Part shown: one piece after another, positions 19,845 through 28,335 of the stretch
Numbering within the stretch: the first letter of the stretch is position 1
How the letters are laid out: each line of letters starts with the position of its first letter
Position numbers and translations under genes: made by a program
Assembly (NCBI GenBank): GCA_021777035.1
Contig: JAIQZR010000164.1
Span: 25,098-89,097, forward strand
Direction of reading: 5' to 3'
DNA length: 64,000 nt
Source of the DNA: Candidatus Scalindua sp.
Lineage (GTDB): Bacteria > Planctomycetota > Brocadiia > Brocadiales > Scalinduaceae
Notes under the pieces: model-generated
What the model saw: the letters and a program-made list of their open reading frames with translations, nothing else
The model's database searches: none
What the model was told of the DNA's origin: nothing

Positions 19845-22268
19845 ATGATTCATGAAAACAGGGCTTGGTTGTTTATTTTGTTCTCAATAGTATTCGTCGG
19901 ATGTTATGCAACGATTGCTCAGGTACTGATAATTCGGGAGTTTCTGGTAGTTTTCTTTGGAAGCGAATTATGCATTGGAATAATTCTTGGTACCTGGCTG
20001 TTTGGTGTTGCAACTGGAGCGGCAATAGGGGGGATAGTTGCCGGTAGGCTTAAGAAGCATTTACCTGCTTTTATTGTTGTGTTGATGTTGATGTGTGTAA
20101 TTCTTCCCTTTGAATTAGTCTTGATCAGAACCTTAAGGCTTCTCCTCAATGTACCGGCAGGTCAGTATATTCCTATATTGTATTTGCTCTTTTCATCAAT
20201 ATGTATTATTACGCCATTTAGTTTTACTATAGGATTAAGTTTTCCAATTGGGTGTAAAGTTGTCAGGGGATTTACGTGTGATTCTGCATCTGATATTGGT
20301 CTTGTATATATTCTGGAATCCATTGGCAGTCTTATCGGTGGTTTGTTGTTTACTTTCGTGCTCATTACCAGATTTCAGCCATTAGCGATAACACTGATTT
20401 TTAGTTGTATTTTGTTTTTGAATCTGTTCTTGATGTTTCAGTTTTTTGATAGAGGACTCCCTAAGAGAGGAAAGTCTTTAGCATGCCTTTCTCTTTTCTT
20501 TGTTACTTTTATATTATTGATATCTGGTGTGGTCAATAGAGTAGATAATTATTTTGTCAATGTAAGGTGGAGTTCTTCAAATCCTGATATAAAACTCCTT
20601 GAATCAATTGATTCAAGATATGAGAATATTGTGGTTGGTGTAAGAGACGATCAGTACAGCGTATTCGGGAATGGTCAGTTTGATTTTGCTTTTCCTGATG
20701 AATATGGAAATGCTCAAATGGCCCATCTGGTAATGACACAACATCCTGATCCAAAGAGAGTGTTGTTAATAGGCGGGGGAATGGGAGGGTTGATCCGAGA
20801 GATGCTGAAACACCAGATTGAAGAGTTGGACTATATTGAACTGGATTCAGCATTGATAGACTCAATAAAGAAATATTTACCATCTGAAGAGATAGATGCT
20901 TTGTCTGATAAGAGGGTAAAAATATTTCATACAGACGGGAGATATTATGTTAAGAGAGTAAAGACAGGGAGGGAATATGATTTAATATTTGTAAATGTCC
21001 CCGACCCTTCAACGGCATTTCTTAACAGGTTCTATACCTTACAGTTTTTTCAGGAGGCGAATGATATGCTTGCGAAAAATGGTGTATTTGGGACAAAAAT
21101 ATCTTCTGCTGTCAATTACATGGGAGAAGAAGTGGGTAATTATACAGGTTCTATTTATCAAACTTTGCACAGTGTATTTCCACATGTAATAATTTCTCCT
21201 GGGCAGACAAGTTATTACTTTGCAAGTCGTTCATTTGACACTGCTACATTTGATATACAGACATTAATAAAACGTTATGTTAATCGAGGCGTTAAATCTG
21301 ATTTTTTTTCTGAACACGTATTTAATGCTCTTTTGCCACCCGAGAGAACCAGGTTTGTTACAGATGAAATCAAGAGTAGAAAAGGTCTCATGGTGAACAC
21401 CGATGCAAAACCTGTTACATATTTCTTTAATCTTCTGTTATGGGATAAACTTACTGGCCGTAAATTTGGAAGTATTCTTCAATGGTTTAAGAACAGTCAT
21501 GTAAAAACATTCTTAATTCCTATTGTCATCTTCATTGTCTGTAGGTTTATATACGTTACTGTTTTCAGGTGCAGTCCGGATGCTCAGCAAAGATTCAACA
21601 GTATAGCGGCAATTGCTACAACCGGCTTTGCCGGAATGGCATTACAAATTATCCTGATTTTTGCATTTCAAAATATATATGGATACGTATATGAAAGTAT
21701 AGGGCTGATCATTGCGGTGTTTATGTTTGGCCTGGCCCTGGGGGGGTGGGTCAGTAACAGGTTGATAATACAGAGCTCATCTGGGAGGATTCTGAACAAG
21801 CTAGGCATTCGGCAACATTTTCTCACCAAGAAGATACAAAGCCACAAAAAAACTCCTGAAGGGGGCGGTGGGCGGAGGGAGATGAATTGGATAAAGATAT
21901 TCATAGTATTAGAATCTATTATCGTAATGTATGCTTGTGTCATGCCTTTTGTCTTGGATCAACTCTCTTCTCTGCTTTTTGATTCTGAATATCTTTTCAT
22001 GGTATTGGTGACTTTAACTGGCGTACTTGTAGGCATGGAATTCCCGATCGCAGGCAAGCTGTATCTTATGCGAAAAGGGGAGTTGAGTCTAGCTGCCGGA
22101 ACGGTTGACAGTGCGGACCACGCAGGTGCATTTATTGGCGCTCTACTTACGGGAGTACTATTTATCCCACTATTCGGAATATCTGGGTCATGCGTAATAA
22201 TAGCAGTGGTGAATCTGATGAGTTTGCTGTTTTTTCTGCACCTTTACTATCAGAGGAAAAACGTTTGA
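19845..22268 (+). CDS. Membrane protein with central spermidine synthase domain
   Basis: An 807-residue protein in three parts: an N-terminal membrane block of about seven helices (1-230), a soluble aminopropyltransferase-like domain (about 235-490) and a second membrane block (510-805). The soluble domain has the SAM-site motif VLLIGGGMGGLIREMLKH, the acidic YIELD after it, and DLIFVNVPDPSTAFLNRFYT. Spermidine synthases transfer aminopropyl groups from decarboxylated SAM. In membrane-fused relatives the substrate is not known. The Asp of the usual DxxDP catalytic motif reads NVPDPS here, which weakens the case for true polyamine synthesis. The C-terminal block contains a conserved MEFPIAGKLYL stretch. 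Single gene, long gaps on both sides. Confidence 0.82.
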   Translation: MIHENRAWLFILFSIVFVGCYATIAQVLIIREFLVVFFGSELCIGIILGTWLFGVATGAAIGGIVAGRLKKHLPAFIVVLMLMCVILPFELVLIRTLRLLLNVPAGQYIPILYLLFSSICIITPFSFTIGLSFPIGCKVVRGFTCDSASDIGLVYILESIGSLIGGLLFTFVLITRFQPLAITLIFSCILFLNLFLMFQFFDRGLPKRGKSLACLSLFFVTFILLISGVVNRVDNYFVNVRWSSSNPDIKLLESIDSRYENIVVGVRDDQYSVFGNGQFDFAFPDEYGNAQMAHLVMTQHPDPKRVLLIGGGMGGLIREMLKHQIEELDYIELDSALIDSIKKYLPSEEIDALSDKRVKIFHTDGRYYVKRVKTGREYDLIFVNVPDPSTAFLNRFYTLQFFQEANDMLAKNGVFGTKISSAVNYMGEEVGNYTGSIYQTLHSVFPHVIISPGQTSYYFASRSFDTATFDIQTLIKRYVNRGVKSDFFSEHVFNALLPPERTRFVTDEIKSRKGLMVNTDAKPVTYFFNLLLWDKLTGRKFGSILQWFKNSHVKTFLIPIVIFIVCRFIYVTVFRCSPDAQQRFNSIAAIATTGFAGMALQIILIFAFQNIYGYVYESIGLIIAVFMFGLALGGWVSNRLIIQSSSGRILNKLGIRQHFLTKKIQSHKKTPEGGGGRREMNWIKIFIVLESIIVMYACVMPFVLDQLSSLLFDSEYLFMVLVTLTGVLVGMEFPIAGKLYLMRKGELSLAAGTVDSADHAGAFIGALLTGVLFIPLFGISGSCVIIAVVNLMSLLFFLHLYYQRKNV

Positions 22269-22556
22269 AATGGTAAATATCCTATCGGCTAATTTTCAGT
22301 GTATTATCAACTATCCATAATTCGGTATTCAACGTTCACCGCTCCCTGGACAAGAAGGCGCAGATGACGCAAAGAAAAGTTTAAGACAATTATGTCGAGT
22401 AAGAAACCCGATCTACACCAACATCCCTATTCCTTTCTTTTCAGGGTTTTAATTCTTCCATTCTATAATTATTTTTGTTACCATTGCACTCAAGTGCTGG
22501 AAAATAATACTTATAATCTTGTATAAACAAATTTTAATAGTAGTTGAAGTTTATAA
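22269..22556. other. Gap before the DUF4160 gene
   Basis: Contains a short relative of the CGCAAAG repeat (near 22351-22380) and a TATAAT at 22512-22517 about 40 bp ahead of the DUF4160 start. Nothing else was recognised. Confidence 0.35.
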
Positions 22557-22980
22557 ATGCCAACGATCAAAAATATTTCAGGGAAATACCGTTTTTTCTT
22601 CTGTAGTTTTGATTGTAATGAGCCGGAACATGTTCATGTTCATGTTCAAAGAGAAAAAATGAATTGTAAATTTTGGTTGGATCCATCAGTGTCCGGTTAG
22701 GTTTTTGCGAGTACGGTTTTTTATGCCCGATCTGTCTGAAGATACGTAGGGCGAGGCTTTAGCCTTGCGCTTAATGTACGAAAGCAAACCTAAAGGATTG
22801 CCCTACGTGATACATGAAAAAACATAACCGGACACTGCTGGGTTGGATCCTGTTACTTTAAGCAATAATCATGGTTTTTCTCCAAAAGAATTAAATGACA
22901 TACGAAAGACTATTGTAAAGGAAAGTGACATAATAATGGAGGCGTGGAATGAGCATTGTGGTAAAAGTTCAAGAGATTAG
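22557..22980 (+). pseudogene. DUF4160 gene interrupted by a 156-bp inverted-repeat element
   Basis: The N-terminal part starts at ATG 22557 with MPTIKNISGKYRFFFCS and has the family's histidine-rich EPEHVHVHVQ, reaching KFWLDP. The frame then enters the inserted element and stops at 22700. Past the second copy of GGTTGGATCC it resumes as VTLSNNHGFSPKELNDIRK and EAWNEHCGKSS, ending at TAG 22978-22980. Cutting out the element plus one duplicate restores a seamless DUF4160 protein. DUF4160 partners DUF2442 in many genomes, perhaps as a toxin-antitoxin-like pair. The function is unknown. As it stands the gene can make only a 47-residue truncated product. Confidence 0.85.
22685..22840. mobile_element. 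MITE-like element, copy 1, with 10-bp target duplication
   Basis: A 156-bp element with terminal inverted repeats around CAGTGTCCGGTTAGGTTTTT (left 22687 on, complement ending near 22839). GGTTGGATCC flanks it on both sides (22675-22684 and 22841-22850). Internal palindromic phrases include CGTAGGGCGAGGCTTTAGCC and AGGATTGCCCTACG. It encodes no protein, so it must be moved by a transposase elsewhere. Confidence 0.88.
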
Positions 22981-23218
22981 AATAAAAGAGATAAGCATTA
23001 GTGACGATACAATATCGGCACATCTTCTCGATGGTAGGACAATCAGTGTTCCACTGGCCTGGTCATGGCGCCTATCAGAAGCTACATCAGAACAAAGATC
23101 TGATTATCAAATTATTGGCGATGGCCAGTCCATTCATTGGCCTGATATTGATGAAGATTTAAGTGCTGAAGGAATGTTATACGGTATCCCTGCTCCAAGA
23201 CCAACAGTTAGCAAATAA
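22949..23218 (+). CDS. DUF2442 domain protein
   Basis: An 89-residue protein matching the DUF2442 pattern: an N-terminal beta region with ISDDTISAHLLDGRTISVPLAW, then a Trp-rich W-R-L stretch, then IHWPDIDEDLSAEGML, the typical family ending before a short tail. The start ATG 22949 overlaps the end of the split DUF4160 gene by 32 bp in another frame, the usual tight coupling of this pair. Function unknown; small size and pairing suggest a toxin-antitoxin-like or regulatory module. Its coding sequence is intact although its partner is broken. Confidence 0.85.
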   Translation: MSIVVKVQEIRIKEISISDDTISAHLLDGRTISVPLAWSWRLSEATSEQRSDYQIIGDGQSIHWPDIDEDLSAEGMLYGIPAPRPTVSK

Positions 23219-23426
23219 CAAAATCTCTTTAATTCTATTCAAAATATTTTCCATCTCGTCTAATTTGTCGGGTTTAGAAACACGACCTACGAGAATGATG
23301 CTTTTCCTATACACCGTTCAACGATTATGTCGGTGTTAATTTGATGTATAGAAATTCCGAAATTGGCAGGTACCCTGCCTGATTTCGTTATTTAGGCGGG
23401 AAAACCTCCATACAAAAATGTAATAG

Positions 23427-23813
23427 TTACAACTCCCTCCCTTTCCAGACCATTCCCATCAGGGAAACCATTCCAACTAACTCGCCATTTTCCATAACCG
23501 GTGCCCATGATACGTTGAAGTTTGTCAAAAAACGTGCGGCGTAATTGACCGGCATATTTGCATCAACCATTAAAACCGGTTTTGCCATAATTTCATAGGC
23601 GTGGACATCTTCTAAACGCTTTCCTGCCGCAATAATCTTTGTGGCGATATCTCTCATTGTAATCAGGCCATACACATCTTCATCATTCCGTGGCCTTACC
23701 ATTATAGTCTGAATGTTTTCATCCTTCATGATGCTCAGAGCATCAGATACTTTTGTAATCCCATGAATATTCACTACGTACGAATACATAACATCCTTAA
23801 CTCGTTCTATCAT
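23427..23813 (-). CDS. CBS-domain protein
   Basis: A 128-residue protein made of two CBS repeats, starting MIERVKDVMYSYVVNIHGITK. The repeats contain VSDALSIMKDENIQTIMV, VYGLITMRDIATKI and the second-copy GELVGMVSLMGMVWKG. CBS pairs bind adenosine nucleotides and act as energy sensors. ATG 23813 has AAGGAG just upstream; a longer open frame to 23984 overlaps the P-II gene and is not credible. It is the last gene of a four-gene minus-strand cluster (DUF1538, DUF1538, P-II-like, CBS). In that context it probably regulates the membrane proteins. Confidence 0.9.
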   Translation of the reverse strand: MIERVKDVMYSYVVNIHGITKVSDALSIMKDENIQTIMVRPRNDEDVYGLITMRDIATKIIAAGKRLEDVHAYEIMAKPVLMVDANMPVNYAARFLTNFNVSWAPVMENGELVGMVSLMGMVWKGREL

Positions 23814-23835
23814 TATTTTCTCCTTGATTTTTTTG

Positions 23836-24180
23836 TTAAATATATTTTTCTTGAGCCGCTTTCTCGAGTGCCTCCATCTGGCTCTCTGTGCCGATGACCC
23901 TGTCAACTGTCCATGAAAAGGCCATGCCACGTCCTTCCTTGAAATTACCAGACTTATAAATAGCGTCCATGATAGAGTTGGCATGGAAGTCCTCTACGAT
24001 GAACAGAAGGACTTCCCGTTGTTGATCCATTTGCAGACCAAAAAATGTTTTCTGTTCACGGATGCCTTCTCCTCTGGCATTAAGTATGGTAACGCCTGTG
24101 GCGCCTGCCTCTTTTGCAGATGAAATAACCGCATCCTGATGGTTCTGCTCTACCATTGCTATTATTACTTTAAACCGCAT
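23836..24180 (-). CDS. P-II-family signalling protein
   Basis: A 114-residue protein starting MRFKVIIAMVEQNHQDAVISSAKEAGATGVTI, the ferredoxin-like P-II fold. Residues GEGIREQKTFFGLQ occupy the place of the nucleotide-binding T-loop base, and LLFIVEDFHANSIMDAIYK matches the second half. The T-loop tyrosine of GlnB is absent, so this is a P-II-like member and not GlnB or GlnK. ATG 24180 has GGAGG seven bases upstream. It lies between a DUF1538 gene and the CBS gene, 22 bp from the latter. It likely binds an adenine nucleotide or related ligand and contacts the membrane partners. Confidence 0.85.
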   Translation of the reverse strand: MRFKVIIAMVEQNHQDAVISSAKEAGATGVTILNARGEGIREQKTFFGLQMDQQREVLLFIVEDFHANSIMDAIYKSGNFKEGRGMAFSWTVDRVIGTESQMEALEKAAQEKYI

Positions 24181-24260
24181 ATATATTTCCTCCAAATTAA
24201 AAAAATGAGATAAGAACATTTAAAATCTACATCTCTACTTACTGCTAAAAATATAGGATT

Positions 24261-25070
24261 TCAGGTTTTCTCCAGACTTTTTCTCCTACTTCTGTTTATT
24301 ATCCACTCTGATGTTATACCATAACCGAGTACGGTTATAATCGGAAATAGAGAGGCAAAGGCTATAAGTCCGAAAGCATCAACAATGACGGATCGACCGG
24401 GTACGTTAGATGCCAGGCCAATTCCGAGTGCGGCGACCAGTGGTACTGTAACGGTAGAAGTAGTAACTCCTCCGGAATCATAAGCTAGCGGAATAATCAT
24501 CTTGGGGGCAAAAAATGTTAGACAGACTACTACTAAGTATCCTGCGATAATATACCAATGCAGGGGAGAGCCGGTAACTATTCTATAGCAACCAAGTGAG
24601 ATGCCAATCGCCACTCCAAAGGCTACTGCGAGACGAAGTCCCCAAGGTGAAATGGCCCCGGTTGAAACTTCCTTTGCTTTGAGAGCCACGGCTAATAAAG
24701 CGGGTTCTGCAACGGTAGTAGAGAACCCGATACAGAACCCGAATATATACGTCCAGAAATAAAGTGAGGGATACACCGTGCCGGTCTTTTCGATCTTTTC
24801 AAGCAGTGGAATGTTTCCTTTTGCCAGAAAATCAGGGTTTGTCAGTTGTCTGGACATTGCTTCACCGAGAGGGAAAAGCCCTTTTTCCAATCCGATCATA
24901 AATATGGCTAAGCCAATAACCACCAGGCAGAACCCATATATCAAACGACCCGGATGGTCAATCTTTTTTCTGATAATGACCAACTGAAAAAAGGTAATTA
25001 CACCTATAATCGGAAGTACATCCTTCAGTGTGCCAAGTAACACATGTGCTGAGTGGTATAATAGTCCCAT
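24261..25070 (-). CDS. DUF1538 membrane protein (second of two)
   Basis: A 269-residue polytopic protein. Conserved DUF1538 stretches are seen: a helix around LPIIGVITFFQLVI, FCIGFSTTVAEPALLAVALKAKEVS near residue 117, and MIIPLAYDSGGVTTSTVTVPLVAALGIGLAS near 195, ending in FGLIAFASLFPI. The molecular function of the family is not established; the layout resembles a transporter or channel. It is shorter by one repeat than fused double DUF1538 proteins, and the neighbour at 25207 supplies the other half. The first codons have no clear ribosome site. Followed after 80 bp by the P-II-like gene. Confidence 0.85.
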   Translation of the reverse strand: MGLLYHSAHVLLGTLKDVLPIIGVITFFQLVIIRKKIDHPGRLIYGFCLVVIGLAIFMIGLEKGLFPLGEAMSRQLTNPDFLAKGNIPLLEKIEKTGTVYPSLYFWTYIFGFCIGFSTTVAEPALLAVALKAKEVSTGAISPWGLRLAVAFGVAIGISLGCYRIVTGSPLHWYIIAGYLVVVCLTFFAPKMIIPLAYDSGGVTTSTVTVPLVAALGIGLASNVPGRSVIVDAFGLIAFASLFPIITVLGYGITSEWIINRSRRKSLEKT

Positions 25071-25113
25071 TTGTATAATATGTAGTTGTAAAAAAAATAC
25101 AGAAATTTCAAGG

Positions 25114-25172
25114 TTGCCACAAAGTCACTAAGACACCAAGGTTTTTTCTTTGTGGCTTTGCGTCTTAGTGGC
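25114..25172. repeat. Inverted repeat between the DUF1538 genes
   Basis: CACTAAGAC at 25126-25134 pairs with GTCTTAGTG at 25162-25170, within GCCAC/GTGGC outer phrases. It shares the CTTTGCG wording of the repeats near 1448 and 63920. Confidence 0.6.
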
Positions 25173-25206
25173 GATAAAATATTGCCGAAGGTTTAACTTA
25201 AAACAG

Positions 25207-25944
25207 TCAATAAATAATAAATCCGTATATCATAACAAAAAACATAGGCGTTAAGCTCGCAAAGGCAATTAGTCCAAAGCCATCGACTATGGGATTTCTT
25301 CCTCGTATACAGGATGCCAGGCCCACTCCTAAGGCTGCTACCAAAGGTACGGTAATTGTGGATGTCGTAACGCCTCCTGAATCATAGGCTATGCCAACAA
25401 TTTCGTCAGGTGCGAAGGCAGTCATGACAGCAACACAAATATATCCAATGATAATAAACCATTGGATTGGCCAACCTTTGACTATACGGAAAACCCCTAC
25501 GGAAATAGCGAACCCAACTGAAAATGCGACAGTCATCCTGAGTCCGAAGGCGTAGCGTTCGATTGATTCACTCGTGTGTTGAATGGCATTCGCCTCAGCG
25601 GCTATTTCACCGGCTTTTTTAGCAACGGCAATCAGGGCTGGTTCAGCAATTGTGGTGGTAAAGCCGATGGTAAATCCGAAGATCAGTAACCACCAGATAT
25701 TTCCCTTGGCAGAGAACTGGAAGGCCATCTTTTCGCCAAGTGGAAATAAGCCAATCTCAAGCCCCTGTATAAAAAGGAACAATCCGACTAATACAAAAAT
25801 CATTCCTGAAATAGTAGCCGCGAGATCAGGAAAAGGCTGTTTGATGACAAATAACTGAAAGGATGTGACAACCACCAGAATAGGCAGGATGTTTAAAAAT
25901 ACACTAAAGATGTTTTTAGCAAGTTTTATAAGAAATACAATCAT
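25207..25944 (-). CDS. DUF1538 membrane protein (first of two)
   Basis: A 245-residue polytopic protein and close paralogue of the 24261 product. Shared landmarks: LPILVVVTSFQLFVI, the helix FGFTIGFTTTIAEPALIAVAKKAGEIA, then the most conserved block IVGIAYDSGGVTTSTITVPLVAALGVGLAS followed by NPIVDGFGLIAFASLTPMF. Both proteins lack soluble domains. The AEPAL and AYDSGGVTTST motifs are likely to line a pore or binding site because they lie inside helices; that is inference. It starts the minus-strand cluster, with 136 bp and a repeat between it and its paralogue. Confidence 0.85.
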   Translation of the reverse strand: MIVFLIKLAKNIFSVFLNILPILVVVTSFQLFVIKQPFPDLAATISGMIFVLVGLFLFIQGLEIGLFPLGEKMAFQFSAKGNIWWLLIFGFTIGFTTTIAEPALIAVAKKAGEIAAEANAIQHTSESIERYAFGLRMTVAFSVGFAISVGVFRIVKGWPIQWFIIIGYICVAVMTAFAPDEIVGIAYDSGGVTTSTITVPLVAALGVGLASCIRGRNPIVDGFGLIAFASLTPMFFVMIYGFIIY

Positions 25945-26021
25945 GGCAGTATTTAGTGGAAATTAAATAGGGTATACCCGTCTAACTATCTGTCGGGTTG
26001 GGTTTCAAAAGAGACTTATGA

Positions 26022-26160
26022 AAACAAATTCGGAATACGAAGCACGAAATACAAAACAATTTTCAAAATTAAAAATCTTAATGATCAAAACCATGTTTTG
26101 AATTTTTGTCATTTGACATTCGAATTTGTTTCGAATTTCGATATTCGTTTTTCGAATTTT
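26022..26160. repeat. TTCGAA-rich repeat region
   Basis: A 140-bp stretch dominated by AATTCG, ACGAA and TTTCG words, with AAACAAATTCG at about 26022-26032 repeated in inverted form near 26120-26130. It lies between the DUF1538 cluster and the radical SAM gene. No coding content. Confidence 0.5.
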
Positions 26161-26233
26161 GACTGTTGAAATTATAAGGGCTTATGCTATAGGGATCAAC
26201 ATGTTAGTCGTTTTGGCATTTTATGCGCCTGAA

Positions 26234-27361
26234 CTAATGCCATACACCTGGTATTGGATGTTTACAATTTCCGCATTCATTTCCCTTCAGGGTATTCTCA
26301 AGGATTGTAAATCCCACTCTTTTTATGACCACCTTCTTACAGCTGGGACAGTAAGTGCTCTCGCCGGGATGACCTGGCACATTACCGGTATAAGGAAAAT
26401 TCAAGCCGGCTTCCAGTGCTATGTTTCTCGCCATTTCTAACGTCTTTGTAGGTGTAGGCGGAAGGTTTTTAATCTTGTACGTAGGATGAAAACGTGTGAA
26501 GTGAATTGGTACATTTGGGCCAAGGTTTTCGTTTATCCATTTGCACATATCTCTGAGCTCTTTTTCGCTGTCATTCAGTGTTGGTACCATGAGCATTACA
26601 ACTTCGAACCATATGCCTCTCTCTTTTAATGTGAGAAGCGTTTCCAGGACAGGCTTTAACTCACCGCTACAAGTTTCCTTGTAGAACTTCTCTGTAAATG
26701 CCTTGAAATCTATCTTGACAGCGCTTAATTCCCTGCATAATTTAACTAAAGGTTCTTTCTTTATGTATCCGTTAGAAATCATAACACTTCCAACTCCTTC
26801 CTGCTTCGCACGTCTGGCAGTATCGTACATATATTCATAGAAAACCACAGGTTCGGAATATGTGTACGCTATAGTGTTGCACTTTTGTTTCTTCGCGAAT
26901 TTTACAACTTCTTCGGGTGTGATTTTAATGTTGTTTATCTGTTCGGGACGAAATTGTGATATTTGCCAATTCTGGCAAAATTTGCATTCAATATTACACC
27001 CTGCTGTTGCAATTGAATACGCCCTCGTGCCGGGTAAATAGTGAAATAACGGTTTCTTCTCAATGGGGTCGGCATTTAAGGAACATACGCGGGAATGAAC
27101 CAGCGTATAGTACTTACCATCACGATTTTCTCTTACACCGCAATAACCTCTTTCAAGATCTGCTACTTTACAACCTCTTGGACAGAGTTCGCACTCAACA
27201 CGCATCTCCGGAAGAGATTTATAATACATTGCCTCTTTTGCAGGAAATTCATCTTCATGCGAACCGGAAGCATTAATTGCGGCAGCGAATGGTACGTAGC
27301 CGGTACAAAACGCACCAGTCCCTATGATACTACTCTTCAAAAACCCTCTTCTTGTGATCAA
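26234..27361 (-). CDS. Radical SAM enzyme of the AmmeMemoRadiSam type, Tat signal
   Basis: A radical SAM protein of the pyruvate-formate-lyase-activating class. The cluster motif CNIECKFCQNW (CxxxCxxC) lies near residue 130 and is preceded by a second Cys-rich site CELCPRGCKVADLERGYCG. The glycyl-radical-activase-like middle (NTIAYTYSEPVVFYEYM) and C-terminal CPSCKKVVIKR/CGNC Cys pairs fit AmrS-like proteins. The start chosen is TTG 27361, because AGAGGTG lies five bases upstream. The product then begins MITRRGFLKSSIIGTGAF, a twin-arginine signal, suggesting export with its Fe-S cluster. A longer ATG start at 27409 is possible. Function and partner proteins are not established. Confidence 0.85.
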   Translation of the reverse strand: MITRRGFLKSSIIGTGAFCTGYVPFAAAINASGSHEDEFPAKEAMYYKSLPEMRVECELCPRGCKVADLERGYCGVRENRDGKYYTLVHSRVCSLNADPIEKKPLFHYLPGTRAYSIATAGCNIECKFCQNWQISQFRPEQINNIKITPEEVVKFAKKQKCNTIAYTYSEPVVFYEYMYDTARRAKQEGVGSVMISNGYIKKEPLVKLCRELSAVKIDFKAFTEKFYKETCSGELKPVLETLLTLKERGIWFEVVMLMVPTLNDSEKELRDMCKWINENLGPNVPIHFTRFHPTYKIKNLPPTPTKTLEMARNIALEAGLNFPYTGNVPGHPGESTYCPSCKKVVIKRVGFTILENTLKGNECGNCKHPIPGVWH

Positions 27362-27472
27362 ATTATCACCTCTCTTTTTTATGTGATAAAATTCTATTTT
27401 ATTTATCATATAAAGTCAAGTTACATGTAGTTCTTCTTAGCATATGCAGTTCAAAACCTCGATATCATAATG

Positions 27473-27501
27473 TTGACAGCATAATATCAAAGTGATACAC
27501 T
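27473..27501 (+). promoter_or_regulatory. Sigma70-like promoter for the secreted 188-aa protein
   Basis: TTGACA at 27473-27478 and TACACT at 27496-27501 with a 17-bp spacer, 90 bp ahead of ATG 27591. Confidence 0.55.
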
Positions 27502-27590
27502 TTCCTGGAAGTGTGTTGTTACTGGAAAGTATATAGATTTTTTACTACTCTTAACTGTAAGCCGTTTTTGAAAGGAGGATTGAAGGAAGG

Positions 27591-28157
27591 ATGAAGAGGA
27601 GAGTCAGTTGTTTTATGTTCTTACTTGTTCCGATTATGTGTATTGCCTTCTTGAGTATTTCTCATGGTATTGAATTAAACCCGATTAAAGAACGGATTGA
27701 AGACACTATCAAACTTGGCGAAAAAAATCCTGGCAAGAAGATTTTCGATACAGATCTTGTAAAATCTGCAATTTTTGGTAACTGGCCAAATTATGGAAGT
27801 GGTCTGATTAAGACGAAGCTGGTTAACCTTGCCGTAATGTCAGCCATGATGAGGAAATCAAGAAAGAACCTAAAAGAAGAAGATGCGTTCGTAATGGTGC
27901 AATCAGACCTGTTAACAATCAGTTATAGAGGCGGAGAAGATATTTTCAAAATCAAATTGAGCCAGCACGGCAGGACAATAGAACCAGTGAAGATGGTCAA
28001 ACCTAATATGCCCGGAAAGGGTAAAAAAGACCACGTCATTTTCTATTCGGTAAGCTTTCCGTATGCAAAACTAGATCTTGAGGGAAAGGCCACAATTTTA
28101 ATCTTAAAGGATTTTGGTGATGAGAAGTATGTGGTTGACTTCTCGAGGATCAAATGA
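27591..28157 (+). CDS. Secreted hypothetical protein
   Basis: A 188-residue protein with a good signal peptide (MKRRVSCFMFLLVPIMCIAF, cleaved around SHG). The mature part is lysine-rich and starts IELNPIKERIEDTIKLGEKNPGK. It then has mixed beta segments, the last being KLDLEGKATILILKDFGDEKYVVDFSRIK. No known domain was recognised. A strong ribosome site (AAAGGAGG) precedes the ATG and a consensus-like promoter lies upstream. It sits 178 bp before the ACT-domain gene, probably a separate unit. Likely periplasmic. Confidence 0.75.
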   Translation: MKRRVSCFMFLLVPIMCIAFLSISHGIELNPIKERIEDTIKLGEKNPGKKIFDTDLVKSAIFGNWPNYGSGLIKTKLVNLAVMSAMMRKSRKNLKEEDAFVMVQSDLLTISYRGGEDIFKIKLSQHGRTIEPVKMVKPNMPGKGKKDHVIFYSVSFPYAKLDLEGKATILILKDFGDEKYVVDFSRIK

Positions 28158-28335
28158 TTTGTGCCAGCTATTTTGTGTCTGATACAAGTGCATCTGTTTT
28201 TGATTGGGCAAAGAGACAAGGAGCTGGCAGTTAGTTGATAAAAGGGAAGCTGATTGGTGCTGGGCCCGCCATAAGTCAAATGACATTAGATAACAGCATT
28301 AACAAATTTGAACATCAATTAAGGAGGAAGACTAA

